Assembly: GCA_023389105.1 (NCBI GenBank)
Contig: JAEWEY010000011.1
Span: 1 to 64,000 of the forward strand
Reading direction: 5' to 3'
Length of the DNA: 64,000 nucleotides
Source: Pseudomonadota bacterium
Lineage (GTDB): Bacteria; Pseudomonadota; Alphaproteobacteria; Sphingomonadales; Sphingomonadaceae
This document shows, one piece after another, positions 22,325 to 30,941 of the stretch; position 1 is the first letter of the stretch; each line of letters begins with the position of its first letter. The notes beneath the pieces are model-generated. The model had not been told where the DNA came from and did no database searches. It saw nothing but the letters and a program-made list of their open reading frames with translations. The translations under genes and the position numbers were made by a program.

Positions 22325-22359
22325 AAAAAACCGCCCCGCGGACCTGACGGCCGGCGGGG
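22325..22359 (-). terminator. Terminator- or attenuator-like hairpin just upstream of secE
   Basis: On the minus strand CCCCGC pairs with GCGGGG (22354-22359 and 22334-22339, 14-nt loop) and after CGG is followed by six T (22325-22330). The secE start is 25 nt further on, too close for a separate promoter, so this looks like an attenuator inside the secE-nusG leader rather than the end of another gene. Confidence 0.5.
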
Positions 22360-22426
22360 CTGAGGGTCACTTAGCGGCGGCGACGTGAGTCTTCAAGGTT
22401 GCCCGGCAAGAAGGGCTCGGCCGGGC

Positions 22427-22455
22427 GCATCACAACATCATCACAACATCATCAT
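22427..22455 (+). repeat. Short tandem ATC/ACA repeat
   Basis: CATCACAACAT is repeated with slight change across 29 nt upstream of the PEP-CTERM gene. It may be a simple-sequence tract or a regulatory site; no function is visible. Confidence 0.4.
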
Positions 22456-22518
22456 CGAACGCGCGGCCGCCGGCACGTAGGCGGCCCCCGTCCGCTACAG
22501 TTAACAGGGAGTATTTCG

Positions 22519-23091
22519 ATGTTGCGAGCTTTGAAATGGGCGGCAATGCCGCTGGCGGTGATGTGCGCGGCCGCGCCGGCGCAAGCTGCGGACGTCGCGT
22601 TCAGCGGGTCCATGACCGGCAACAGCCTTCCAGGATCAGCGACGTGCCCCGCAAACTATTTCAATACCACCGTCACGGGCGGGCAGGGCACTTCGTCGAC
22701 GTTTGGCGCTTTCACGTACAACTCCGACGTCTGCCAACGCGCTGGACAGCCGTTCACCGGCACCTTCAGCATTATGCTGGGCGACGGGTCATTTGCAGGC
22801 ACCCAGGCGGGGCTGGCGACGCCCGTGCCGGGTCAGGTCGGAATTCCGACGTTGTTCAATCTGCTGATCAACTACACCATCCTGTCCGGAACCGGGGCTT
22901 ATGCCGGCGCTACCGGCAGCTTCGTCGGAACCGGGACGGTCAACAATGGCGTCTCGCCGACGGTGATCAGCCTGAACTTCCGCGCGGTGCCAGAGCCGGC
23001 GAGCTGGGCGATGATGCTGGTCGGCTTTGCAGGGATCGGCATGACGATGCGGCGCTCACAGCGCAGGCGGGTCATGCTGCAGTTGGCGTAA
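22519..23091 (+). CDS. PEP-CTERM sorting-domain protein
   Basis: 190 residues with a signal peptide (MLRALKWAAMPLAVMCAAAP, AQA cleavage), a Gly/Ser/Thr-rich body without known enzyme motifs, and a C-terminal VPEPASWAM followed by a hydrophobic helix and RRSQRRR, a full PEP-CTERM signal. It is expected to be exported and processed by an exosortase. AGGGAG lies seven nt before the ATG. It sits on the opposite strand between tRNA-Trp and secE, so it interrupts the ancestral order. Confidence 0.85.
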   Translation: MLRALKWAAMPLAVMCAAAPAQAADVAFSGSMTGNSLPGSATCPANYFNTTVTGGQGTSSTFGAFTYNSDVCQRAGQPFTGTFSIMLGDGSFAGTQAGLATPVPGQVGIPTLFNLLINYTILSGTGAYAGATGSFVGTGTVNNGVSPTVISLNFRAVPEPASWAMMLVGFAGIGMTMRRSQRRRVMLQLA

Positions 23092-23110
23092 GGGGCAGCG
23101 GCTTGCGTCA

Positions 23111-23203
23111 GGGAGCAATCCCGTGACGTCGGTCCTGTCGCTCCGCGCAGGCCGTCCGGCTTTCGCGCCCTCCGCGACGCAGCTCCGCTGCGCTTGGGCG
23201 CTC
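23111..23203. repeat. Intergenic repeat element, copy B
   Basis: Same order of blocks as copy A: an opening hairpin around GGGAGCAATCCC (with GTCA and TGAC outer arms) and closing blocks GACGCAGCT, CGCTGCGC and GGCGCT. It lies between the end of the PEP-CTERM gene and the 3' end of tRNA-Trp. Together the copies flank secE-nusG and the PEP-CTERM gene. Confidence 0.4.
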
Positions 23204-23208
23204 AAGCT

Positions 23209-23284
23209 TGGCAGGGGCAGAGGGACTCGAACCCACGACCCTCGGTTTTGGAGACCGATGCTCTACCAACTGAGCTATACCCCT
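23209..23284 (-). tRNA. tRNA-Trp (anticodon CCA)
   Basis: 76 nt including an encoded CCA end. The acceptor arm AGGGGTA pairs with TGCCCCT, the D arm is GCTCAGTTGGTAGAGC, the anticodon stem TCGGT/ACCGA holds loop CTCCAAA with anticodon CCA, and the T arm is GTGGGTTCGAGTCCCTC-like. Discriminator base G. tRNA-Trp next to secE-nusG is the usual order in many proteobacteria. Confidence 0.97.
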
Positions 23285-23328
23285 AGGCCGCCGGCGCAGG
23301 TAGCTAGGCAGCGCGCCCGGCGCAAGGC

Positions 23329-24138
23329 TCAGGATGCGGGAGCGGCCGACGGGTGGCGCCCTGCGCGCTGCGGCAGCAGCAATATCAGCGCGACGATGGC
23401 AACCGCGAGTACGGCTGTCGCGATCGGGCGGCTGAGCTCGAGGCCCCCCTTGGCGACCGGCTTGTCGAGCCAGTCGCCGACGGTCGCGCCGAGCGGTCGG
23501 GTCAGGATAAAGGCAGCCCAGAACAAGAAAACGCGAGACACCTTCGTCGAGAAATAGAGGATCGCAAGTATCGCGAGTCCGGCGCCGAACACGAGCGCAC
23601 CGCCCGAATAGCCAAGTCCCCAACCGCCTTCGCTGAGTGGATCGGCGCTCCAGTCACCGAGCGCGGTGCCCAGCGTCTGGGAGAAGGTGATGGTGATCCA
23701 GTAGAAGATCTCCTCCCGCGGGGTGGCGACGGTGTTGACGTCGACGGTGCCGATTGTCCGCCACCAGACGAATAGCGACAGCAAGACGCAGGCGAGGAGC
23801 AGCAGCGACCCGCCGGGATAGCCGATGCCGAGCGATCGATCGGCAAAGTCGGCAAGCGTGGTCCCGCAGGTCGTCGAGGCGATGATGGTCGCCCAGTAGA
23901 GCCACGGATTGAAGCTGCGCGCGCGGACCTGAAGGAGGACAAACGCAATCAGAAGCAGGCCGAAAATTCCGGTGCCGATCAAATAGCCGTAGGGGACGGG
24001 GTGGGGCGTCGTCTCACCCAGCCAGGTCATGGTGACAGTGTCGCCGCCGGTCTCGCCGAGCGTCGTCGCGAGGATTTTGACGATCCAGAAACCGAGCGTG
24101 ACCGCAGGGACCTTGCTGAGCGTGTCGCGGCTTGTCAT
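23329..24138 (-). CDS. DUF347 (COG4705-type) integral membrane protein
   Basis: 269 residues made of four similar units, each with two membrane helices and a TLGxTxGD-like motif: TLGETGGD, TTCGTTLADFADRSLGIGY, TLGTALGDWSAD and PLGATVGDWLDKP. This is the four-fold repeat family DUF347; its function is not known, and the repeated Thr/Asp motifs in membrane helices suggest a transporter. The start overlaps the stop of the glycosyltransferase gene by 4 nt (ATGA), so it is translationally coupled. Confidence 0.85.
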   Translation of the reverse strand: MTSRDTLSKVPAVTLGFWIVKILATTLGETGGDTVTMTWLGETTPHPVPYGYLIGTGIFGLLLIAFVLLQVRARSFNPWLYWATIIASTTCGTTLADFADRSLGIGYPGGSLLLLACVLLSLFVWWRTIGTVDVNTVATPREEIFYWITITFSQTLGTALGDWSADPLSEGGWGLGYSGGALVFGAGLAILAILYFSTKVSRVFLFWAAFILTRPLGATVGDWLDKPVAKGGLELSRPIATAVLAVAIVALILLLPQRAGRHPSAAPAS

Positions 24139-25166
24139 CCGAGGTTTCCTAGCAAAGTCGGCAGGGCTTCCGAAATCCAGCTTATGCCGGCGGAGCCGAG
24201 AAATCCGAGCGTGAGCGACGAACCGACCAGCTCCCGCAAAGCGCGAACTGGGTGATGACCGCGCATGTCGGCGCGGCACAGGGTTACCCAGGTCATCGCA
24301 GAGGCAAGCGCAAGTCCGTTGGGATCGTATCTGCCGACCCTGTTGTTCGCCTGCCGCAGCCTTTCGAGCCATTGCTGCGCCCAATCCATCATATCGCGAG
24401 ATTGGGGCTCGTTCTTCGGAGCGCCAAGCGTAATGTGGCGATCGAGATCATCGGCCGTAAAGGCTAGTTGCAGATCCGCGAGTTGGGAGGCCAGCAGCTT
24501 CCGCTTGCGATCGCGGACGAGATCACCTTCGCGCCGCCCGATCTGGCCGGGGTGGATGGTGCGGTCGACGAGGACGTCGTGCATGTTGCCGACGCGGTGC
24601 CGCCCATTGAGGCGAATGAACATGTCGAGGTCTTCACAGACCGGATATTCTTCGCGGTAGGGAAACTGCTTCAGGATCGAGGCGCGGCCCATGACAGTCG
24701 ATTGCTGGAAAGGCGACCGGAACAGCAGCGCGGGTGCGATGGCGCGATGATCGAGCAGCGGCATGCGCACGCCGCGCTTCCGCTGTCCGTCCGGTCGGAT
24801 GCAGCGGACGGCCGAACCCACCATGGCCAGGTCCAGGCGGCGGTCGAGGAAACGGACTTGACGTTCGAGCCGACGGGGGTGTGCTATGTCGTCACTGTCC
24901 AGCCAGGCAATGTAGCGGCCTTGCGCTGCTTCGAGACCCGTATTCCGCGCGGCCGGGATGCCGCGGTTGCCGTCGTGGCGGACAACACGAACCCGGCCGG
25001 GTGCCGCACGCTCCGCGGCCTCAGCCGAGTTGTCGGTCGATCCGTCGTCGACGACGATGATCTCGACATCTTCCAGCGTTTGCGCTGCGAGGCTGGTGAC
25101 GGCGCGGCTGACCGGGCCCGCCCGATTATAGACCGGCACAATGGCTGAGACCGTTGGGGCGGGCAT
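24135..25166 (-). CDS. GT2 family glycosyltransferase
   Basis: 343 residues. A GT-A fold starts at the N-terminus (VSAIVPVYNRAGPVSRAVTS), with VDDGSTDNSA and the metal-binding DXD-type LDSDD. It should transfer a sugar from a nucleotide donor to a surface polysaccharide or glycan. The C-terminal third is a helical region with no motif I know. It is coupled to the DUF347 membrane gene downstream; no other polysaccharide gene is adjacent. Confidence 0.9.
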   Translation of the reverse strand: MPAPTVSAIVPVYNRAGPVSRAVTSLAAQTLEDVEIIVVDDGSTDNSAEAAERAAPGRVRVVRHDGNRGIPAARNTGLEAAQGRYIAWLDSDDIAHPRRLERQVRFLDRRLDLAMVGSAVRCIRPDGQRKRGVRMPLLDHRAIAPALLFRSPFQQSTVMGRASILKQFPYREEYPVCEDLDMFIRLNGRHRVGNMHDVLVDRTIHPGQIGRREGDLVRDRKRKLLASQLADLQLAFTADDLDRHITLGAPKNEPQSRDMMDWAQQWLERLRQANNRVGRYDPNGLALASAMTWVTLCRADMRGHHPVRALRELVGSSLTLGFLGSAGISWISEALPTLLGNLG

Positions 25167-25268
25167 AGCCCGGCTTTGCGTCAGTCACCCGGCCAGCGAA
25201 AGACGAATCGCATGACGACCACATGAAAAGATTGTCATGGCGCCCATGAATTCGCGCCCGAGTTGAGT

Positions 25269-25553
25269 TCAGTCTTCCGCGCTATCGTCCACGAATTTCG
25301 CGCCGGCGCTGCCCATCAGTGCCCAGCGAATTTGCGCGCTGACGCGGCCGACTTCAGGGATGGCGATCTGCACGCGTTGCCCTATCCGGAAATCACGATC
25401 TCCCTCGATTCGGCAGCCTTCTTCGGAGATGTCGGTCAGGCGGACGTCGGTCGAGGTTCCGTCATCCTCATGCACGGTTGCGTCCACGGCGACGGGTTGC
25501 CGGTCCTTGCGGCCGACCCAGCCTTGCATCCGATGCACGATGTTCGTCTCCAC
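25269..25553 (-). CDS. Single-domain PilZ protein
   Basis: 94 residues, one PilZ domain. The c-di-GMP-binding residues are RKDRQPV (an RxxxR-like motif at about 15-20) and DISEEG (D/NxSxxG). Such stand-alone PilZ proteins act as c-di-GMP adaptors for motility, exopolysaccharide or secretion. It is divergent from a sensor kinase gene; the partner is unknown. Confidence 0.85.
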   Translation of the reverse strand: METNIVHRMQGWVGRKDRQPVAVDATVHEDDGTSTDVRLTDISEEGCRIEGDRDFRIGQRVQIAIPEVGRVSAQIRWALMGSAGAKFVDDSAED

Positions 25554-25678
25554 TCAGTTCCCATCACATAGATTGTTGTAAATCGGGATTTAATACAAGT
25601 ACGCAGGCACTTGCCCTTTGGCCCAATAGTGCGCGGCGGTAGACCTGCTAAACAGCGGGATTGGGCGGGGGAGTTCGC

Positions 25679-27304
25679 GTGCGATCGATTCGGGTTTATC
25701 TGTTCGCGCTGGTCGCGATCTGCCTGATCCTTGCGACGACCGCGTTCGGGCTGGTCGTGGCGCAGGCCAATGCGGTCAACCGGCAACGTGCGGAGGCTCA
25801 GACGCGGGAAACCGCCAAGGCGCTGTCGCTCGCCGTCGATGGGAAGATCGGACGGGCCCTTGGCGTGCTCCGCGCGATCAGTGCTTCCAATGCGGCGGCG
25901 ACGCACAGTTGGGCGCGGCTCGACAGGCAGGCGCGCGCAGCGCTGGAAGATAGCGACGCCTGGGTCGTCGTTCATGATCGCAACGGGCAGCAATATGTGA
26001 ACACGTTGTTGCCCGCGGGCACGCCCTTGCCCCGCTCGACGCCGCCCGCGGAAATGTGGCGAGCGTTCGACCAGGGCAAAATCCACATCTGCGACCTGTC
26101 GCGCGGCGCGGTCGAGCCGAACATCGTGTGCGTCGATGTGCCGCTTGGGATGGAGGCCCGGCCTGATTACGCGGTTTCCGTGCTCTACCGGCCACGGTCG
26201 TTCGATCACATCATCACGCGCGAGAGCAGCGGGACCGGGAACATCGCGACGCTGGTCGACACGTCCGGTCGAGTGATCTGGCGGAACATCAAGCCTGACC
26301 AATTCGTCGGTCAATCCGCGACGGGCCCGTTGAAGGCCGCCTTGTCGCGGTCCAATTCGGCGGTGTTGCAGACAAGGAGCCTGGAAGGCGTGGCAATGCT
26401 GTCGGCCTTCAATCGATCCCCCCTGACGGGCTGGTCGGTGATTGTCGGGTCTCCCATCGAGCAGGTGAACGACGCGACGCGGCTCGCCGTCTGGCGGGGA
26501 TCGCTGCTCGCACTGTTCATCCTGCTCACAGGGGCTGCACTGGCGGCGCTGATCGGTGCCAAGCTAGTCGGGTCGGTACACGCGCTGGTCGACGCTTCCC
26601 GTCCAGATGGCGGCGGTGACGGGATCAGGCGGACGGGAATCCGGGAAATCGATGAGGTTGGCGATACGTTGCGCCAGTCGTTCGCCGCGCGCGCGGAGGG
26701 CGAGCGTCATCAGCAAATCCTGATCGGCGAACTGAATCACCGCGTGAAGAACACCCTCGCGATCGTGCAGAGTCTGGCCCACCAGACGTTCCGCGACCAA
26801 GCGTCGCCGGCGGAGGCGATCAAATCGTTTGAATCGCGGCTCACCGCATTGGCAGCTGCACATAATCTGCTGACCGAGCAACGGTGGGAAGCGGCGTCGA
26901 TGAAGCAGATCGTCACCGCGTCGCTGCGGCCCTTCTGTCATGAGCGCCGTTGCGCGATGGACGGCCCCGACTTCAAGATCGCCCCGCAGACGGCGGTGAC
27001 GCTGGCGCTGGCAATCCACGAACTCGCGACGAACGCATCCAAATATGGCGCGCTGAGCACCGACGGCGGAACTATCGATCTAAGGTGGACCGAGGACGAT
27101 GGCCGCTTCGACCTGACATGGCGCGAGGTTGGCGGACCAGCAGTGGCTCAGCCTACGACCGAAGGCTTCGGGACGCGGCTGATTAAGCGCGGCCTTGCCG
27201 CCGAATTGCATGGAACCGTCGATCTCGACTTCCAGCCGGACGGGCTGGTGTGTCGGATCTCCGGCCGGCTGAAGAAGACCGTGCCCCCTAAGCTGCCAGA
27301 TTAG
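25679..27304 (+). CDS. HWE-family membrane sensor histidine kinase
   Basis: 541 residues. Membrane helix 1 at about 5-27, a periplasmic sensing domain of about 245 residues, membrane helix 2 at about 274-298, then the kinase. The phospho-acceptor is His354 in ELNHRVKNTLAIVQS, the N box is HELATNASKYGALS and the G1 region has WRE, the WxE mark of the HWE family used in alphaproteobacterial light and general stress signalling. The GTG start has GGGGGAG five nt upstream. No response regulator is adjacent, so it is an orphan kinase. Confidence 0.92.
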   Translation: MRSIRVYLFALVAICLILATTAFGLVVAQANAVNRQRAEAQTRETAKALSLAVDGKIGRALGVLRAISASNAAATHSWARLDRQARAALEDSDAWVVVHDRNGQQYVNTLLPAGTPLPRSTPPAEMWRAFDQGKIHICDLSRGAVEPNIVCVDVPLGMEARPDYAVSVLYRPRSFDHIITRESSGTGNIATLVDTSGRVIWRNIKPDQFVGQSATGPLKAALSRSNSAVLQTRSLEGVAMLSAFNRSPLTGWSVIVGSPIEQVNDATRLAVWRGSLLALFILLTGAALAALIGAKLVGSVHALVDASRPDGGGDGIRRTGIREIDEVGDTLRQSFAARAEGERHQQILIGELNHRVKNTLAIVQSLAHQTFRDQASPAEAIKSFESRLTALAAAHNLLTEQRWEAASMKQIVTASLRPFCHERRCAMDGPDFKIAPQTAVTLALAIHELATNASKYGALSTDGGTIDLRWTEDDGRFDLTWREVGGPAVAQPTTEGFGTRLIKRGLAAELHGTVDLDFQPDGLVCRISGRLKKTVPPKLPD

Positions 27305-27355
27305 CGTCGCGCTCGCGTTGCACTGACCGCAGCCGGGCGGTGTGCGGCATCTGAG

Positions 27356-29128
27356 CTATGCGGCGACGTCGTAGGGCTGAATTTCACCCGACAGATAGAG
27401 ATTGCGCGCCTTGGTGCGTGAAAGCTTGCCGGAACTCGTGCGCGGCAGGGTGCGCGGCGGGACGAGCTCGACCACTGGCGTAATGCCGGTGATGGCCCGG
27501 ACGCGCTCGCGGATCTCGTCGCGCAGGCGGCCACGCTCGTCATTGTCGGAGACGCGGCAGTGCACCAACACCGCGGGTGTTTCCTCGCCGGAGGGGCCCG
27601 TGATCGCGAAGGCGGCAATGTCACCGGACTTGAAGCCGGGGAGCTGCTCGACGGCCCATTCGATGTCCTGCGGCCAGTGATTGCGGCCGTTGATGATGAT
27701 CATGTCCTTCGCGCGGCCGACGATGAAGATGTAGCCCGACGAGAGGTATCCCATGTCCCCGGTATCGAGCCAACCGTCGGCACTGAGGCAGGCGTCGGTC
27801 GATTCCGGATCCCGGAAGTAGCTGTGCATGACCGATTTGCCGCGCACGAACACCTTGCCGATGCCGCGGTCGGGCAACAGGTCACCGTCCGGCCCACGGA
27901 TTTCAATCTCCATGCCCTCTACGGCGCGCCCGCAGTTAACGACGGCGCGGTAGCGGCGGGGACGGCCGGTCTCCTGCGCACCACCGGACAGTTCGCTCTC
28001 CTCGACCAGTTCGAGGCGGATGCCTTCACCCGGGGGCATCAGCGACACGGCGAGCGTGGCCTCGGCGAGACCATAGCTCGGGCAGAAAGCGCTGGCCTTG
28101 AAGCCGGCGGCGTCGAAACTGTCGACGAACGCCTGCATCACTTCGGGCCGGATCATGTCGGCGCCATTGCCGGCGATCCGCCAGCGCGACAGGTCGAAAC
28201 GGTCCTCGGCGCGGGTCTGCGAGCTCATGCGGCGCGAGCAGATGTCGTAGCCGAATGTCGGCGAATAGCTGACGCTATTGCCGGGATTCCGGGTAATCAT
28301 GTCGAGCCAGGCGAGCGGGCGACGCGCGAAGTCCTCCGTCTTCAGATAGTCGACCGACATCTGCATCGCGACCGGCGAGAGGAAGCAACCGACCAGGCCC
28401 ATGTCGTGATACCAGGGGAGCCAGGAGATGACGCGATCGTCTTCGGTCACCTGCAGGCCGACGCCATGCGCGTGGAGGTTGTCGAGCAGCGCTTCATGCG
28501 TGACCGCGACGCCGTGCGGGAAGCGGGTCGAACCGCTGGAATATTGCAGATAAGCGATGTCGTCGGGATTGGCCGACGGCAGGTCGCCGGTCGCCGGCTC
28601 AATGCTTTGAAGCGAGTCCCAGTCGCGCGATTGAACGCCCGAGCGCTCAGCCGCCTGCTGGCAGAAATCCGCGAGCTCGGGCGGATAAAGGAGGAGCGCC
28701 GGATCGGAGCTGTTCAGCTGCACGGCGAGCTGGTCGACGTAGGCCTCACGGCCGCCAAAGCTGGTCGGCAGCGGCAAGGGAACTGGCCAGGCCCCGGCAT
28801 AGACGGCGCCGAAAAAGACGGCGGCGAATTCTGCGCCGGTCTCGGCAATCAGGGCCACGCGGTCGCCGGGCTTGATGCCGATCGCCATGAGACGGCGAGC
28901 GGCGACCAGCGCGTCGGTGCGCAGTTCAGAATAGGGATAGTTGCGCGTCAGCGTCCCGCGCGCGTCGTGGAAGTTGAGTCCGCGCTGGCCCGTGGCGGCA
29001 TAGTCGAGCGCCTCGCCCACGGTCCGAAAATCGGCCAGGCGGCGTGGCAGCGTGTCGCGCGTCGCGGTGGCGCCCGGCGGCGCGAGTTGCTCCGACATCG
29101 AGGTGTTTCGCTCGAGCAAGCCTTCCAT
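27356..29128 (-). CDS. Fatty acyl-AMP ligase (FAAL-like)
   Basis: 590 residues of the adenylate-forming superfamily. The ATP-binding loop is YSSGSTRFPHGVAVTHEA, followed by WLPWYHDMGLVG and the C-terminal YIFIVGRAKDMIIINGRNHWP. The hallmarks fit fatty acyl-AMP ligases, which activate fatty acids and pass them to an acyl carrier protein rather than to CoA. No carrier protein, polyketide synthase or sphingolipid synthesis gene is adjacent, so its pathway is open. Start uncertain: MSEQLAPPGA at 29098 is the alternative. Confidence 0.85.
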   Translation of the reverse strand: MEGLLERNTSMSEQLAPPGATATRDTLPRRLADFRTVGEALDYAATGQRGLNFHDARGTLTRNYPYSELRTDALVAARRLMAIGIKPGDRVALIAETGAEFAAVFFGAVYAGAWPVPLPLPTSFGGREAYVDQLAVQLNSSDPALLLYPPELADFCQQAAERSGVQSRDWDSLQSIEPATGDLPSANPDDIAYLQYSSGSTRFPHGVAVTHEALLDNLHAHGVGLQVTEDDRVISWLPWYHDMGLVGCFLSPVAMQMSVDYLKTEDFARRPLAWLDMITRNPGNSVSYSPTFGYDICSRRMSSQTRAEDRFDLSRWRIAGNGADMIRPEVMQAFVDSFDAAGFKASAFCPSYGLAEATLAVSLMPPGEGIRLELVEESELSGGAQETGRPRRYRAVVNCGRAVEGMEIEIRGPDGDLLPDRGIGKVFVRGKSVMHSYFRDPESTDACLSADGWLDTGDMGYLSSGYIFIVGRAKDMIIINGRNHWPQDIEWAVEQLPGFKSGDIAAFAITGPSGEETPAVLVHCRVSDNDERGRLRDEIRERVRAITGITPVVELVPPRTLPRTSSGKLSRTKARNLYLSGEIQPYDVAA

Positions 29129-29211
29129 CCCTTCATTCCCGATCGGCTGTTGGGCCGCACAAAAGCCGCAGCCGCTATTCCCTTGGCCGGTGACTGTGGC
29201 ACAAATCGGGC

Positions 29212-29778
29212 GTGGAGCGATCTCAGCGACCCCGCCGCGTGCCGCCGCCGCTCGATCAGCAGCGTCTGCAGGAACTCGCGCTGCGCTATGTCGGCAAATA
29301 TGCGACGACGCAGGCGAAGCTGGCCGCCTACCTCAACCGGAAGATCCGCGAGCGGGGGTGGGCGGGCGAGCGGCCGTCGGATGTCCCTGCACTTGCCGCG
29401 CGCTTCGCCGAGCTCGGCTACGTTGACGACGCATCTTACGCGCTGGGCCAGTCGCGGTCGCTGACCGCGCGCGGCTATGGCAAGCGGCGGCTGACGGAAA
29501 AGCTAAGGCTGGCCGGGGTCGACGACGACGATAGTGCCGAGGCCCGGCGACATGCGGATGAGGAGGCCGTCCGCTCGGCGGTCCGGCTGGCGCGACGGCG
29601 CCGGATGGGACCCTTCGCGGACACTGAGCCAGACCGCCCGCAGCGCGAGAAGTGGATCGCGGCCATGATTCGTGGCGGCCATGGTTTCGGATTGGCGCGG
29701 GTCATTGCCAGCATGCCGCCGGGCGCAGACGTTGATGAGGATCAATTACGCGAGTTTGTTCGGTCTACCGACGATTAA
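29212..29778 (+). CDS. recX: RecX family regulator of RecA
   Basis: 188 residues of the helical RecX family: LRYVGKYATTQAKLAAYLNR, RFAELGYVDDASYALG and SLTARGYGKRRLTEKLRLAG are typical repeats. RecX binds RecA filaments and limits them. GTG start. It is not beside recA here; it opens a plus-strand run of short genes and is divergent from the acyl-AMP ligase. Confidence 0.88.
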   Translation: MERSQRPRRVPPPLDQQRLQELALRYVGKYATTQAKLAAYLNRKIRERGWAGERPSDVPALAARFAELGYVDDASYALGQSRSLTARGYGKRRLTEKLRLAGVDDDDSAEARRHADEEAVRSAVRLARRRRMGPFADTEPDRPQREKWIAAMIRGGHGFGLARVIASMPPGADVDEDQLREFVRSTDD

Positions 29779-29793
29779 AGTCGGTTTGCCGAC
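29767..29793. repeat. Overlapping inverted repeats at the recX end
   Basis: ACCGAC (29767-29772), 7-nt spacer, GTCGGT (29780-29785) overlaps GTCGG-TTTG-CCGAC (29780-29793). They span the recX stop and lie before the cold-shock gene. They could be a weak terminator or an operator. Confidence 0.35.
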
Positions 29794-29818
29794 ACAGTCA
29801 CCCATGTTAATAAGGGTC

Positions 29819-30421
29819 ATGGCACGGAGCGCTTTGCAAGTCGCCGAGGAAGGGGATCGGGCCGCAATGGAGCCCGCTAATGAGTCAACTCAGGACGAGC
29901 TGGAGCCAATCACCGGCCGGGTGAAATGGTTCGATGCGACGCGTGGCTTCGGCTTCCTCGTGAGCGACGACGTGGAGGGGGATGTGCTCCTTCATTTCAG
30001 TGTCTTGCGCGAGCATGGGCGCCGCAGCGTGCCCGAAGGGGCGCTGATCGAGTGCGTGCCGGTCCGTCTCGACCGCGGACTGCAGGCCAAGCGAGTCATT
30101 TCCATCGATACCTCATCGGCCTTGCCGCAGCAGTCGCGCTCGTCCATGCCATCGGGTGAGCGCGCGGATCGCAAGGCCCTTGCGGAAAATGCCGGCGCGT
30201 TCGAGCCGGTGGAGGTCAAATGGTTCAACCGCGTGCGCGGCTATGGGTTCGTCAAGCGTCCGGACGAGGTCGGGGGCGAGGACGTCTTCGTGCACATGGA
30301 GACGGTCCGCTCGTCGCATCTGCCCGATCTGGAGCCTGGCCAGTGGTTGGAGGCGCGGATCGCGCCCAGCAACAAGGGCCTAACGGCGATCGAGCTGCGC
30401 GACTCCGACGTACCGGCCTAG
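29819..30421 (+). CDS. Tandem cold-shock domain protein
   Basis: 200 residues with two cold-shock domains. The first has KWFDATRGFGFLVSDD and DVLLHFSVL, the second KWFNRVRGYGFVKRPD and DVFVHMETV, each with the aromatic RNP1/RNP2 face that binds single-stranded nucleic acid. Alphaproteobacteria often carry such double-domain versions. The exact start is unsure: ATG at 29804, 29819 or 29867 (MEPANESTQ, with GAAGGGG upstream) are all possible. The next gene starts inside its 3' end. Confidence 0.88.
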   Translation: MARSALQVAEEGDRAAMEPANESTQDELEPITGRVKWFDATRGFGFLVSDDVEGDVLLHFSVLREHGRRSVPEGALIECVPVRLDRGLQAKRVISIDTSSALPQQSRSSMPSGERADRKALAENAGAFEPVEVKWFNRVRGYGFVKRPDEVGGEDVFVHMETVRSSHLPDLEPGQWLEARIAPSNKGLTAIELRDSDVPA

Positions 30422-30894
30422 CCGCCGTAGCCCTGGCGGGTCTACTGGCCTGCAGTCCGCAGGCGCCAGCCCAGAACGCACCTCAAAATACGACCGAAGC
30501 TGCCCAGCCGGGCGCGCAAACGGGGCTCCGCGAAGTGCCACTGACCATTCATTCGAAAACGGGTGTCCACAAGTTCACGGTGGAGGTCGCCGCCACCCCT
30601 GAGCAGCAGGAGCGGGGCCTAATGTTCCGCACCGATGTGCCGCCCGATCGCGGCATGATCTTTCCCTACGAGCCGGCACAGGAAGTTGCGTTCTGGATGA
30701 AGAACACGCTGGTGCCGCTCGACATCATCTACATCCGTCCGGACGGCAAGATCGGACGGATCACCAAGGCTGAGGCGATGGACCTGACGCCGCTGCCGTC
30801 GGGCGAGCCGATCTCCGCGGTGCTGGAGATCCGCAGCGGCCGCGCCGCGGAGCTGGGCATCAAGGAAGGCGACACGGTTCGCTGGTCGCGCTGA
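30343..30894 (+). CDS. DUF192 lipoprotein
   Basis: 183 residues. A lipoprotein signal (GLAAVALAGLLACS) precedes a DUF192 domain: TPEQQERGLMFRTDVPPDRG, then MIFPYEPAQEVAFWMKNTL and DIIYI, the family core. The function of DUF192 is not established. No ATG is available; the GTG at 30343 has GGAG eight nt upstream and is my choice, which makes the gene overlap the cold-shock gene by 79 nt in another frame. Confidence 0.85.
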   Translation: MVGGADRAQQQGPNGDRAARLRRTGLAAVALAGLLACSPQAPAQNAPQNTTEAAQPGAQTGLREVPLTIHSKTGVHKFTVEVAATPEQQERGLMFRTDVPPDRGMIFPYEPAQEVAFWMKNTLVPLDIIYIRPDGKIGRITKAEAMDLTPLPSGEPISAVLEIRSGRAAELGIKEGDTVRWSR

Positions 30895-30941
30895 CATCCT
30901 TCGCTTGATGGCGAGGGCGGTTTCCGGCAGAGGCGGCGGCC

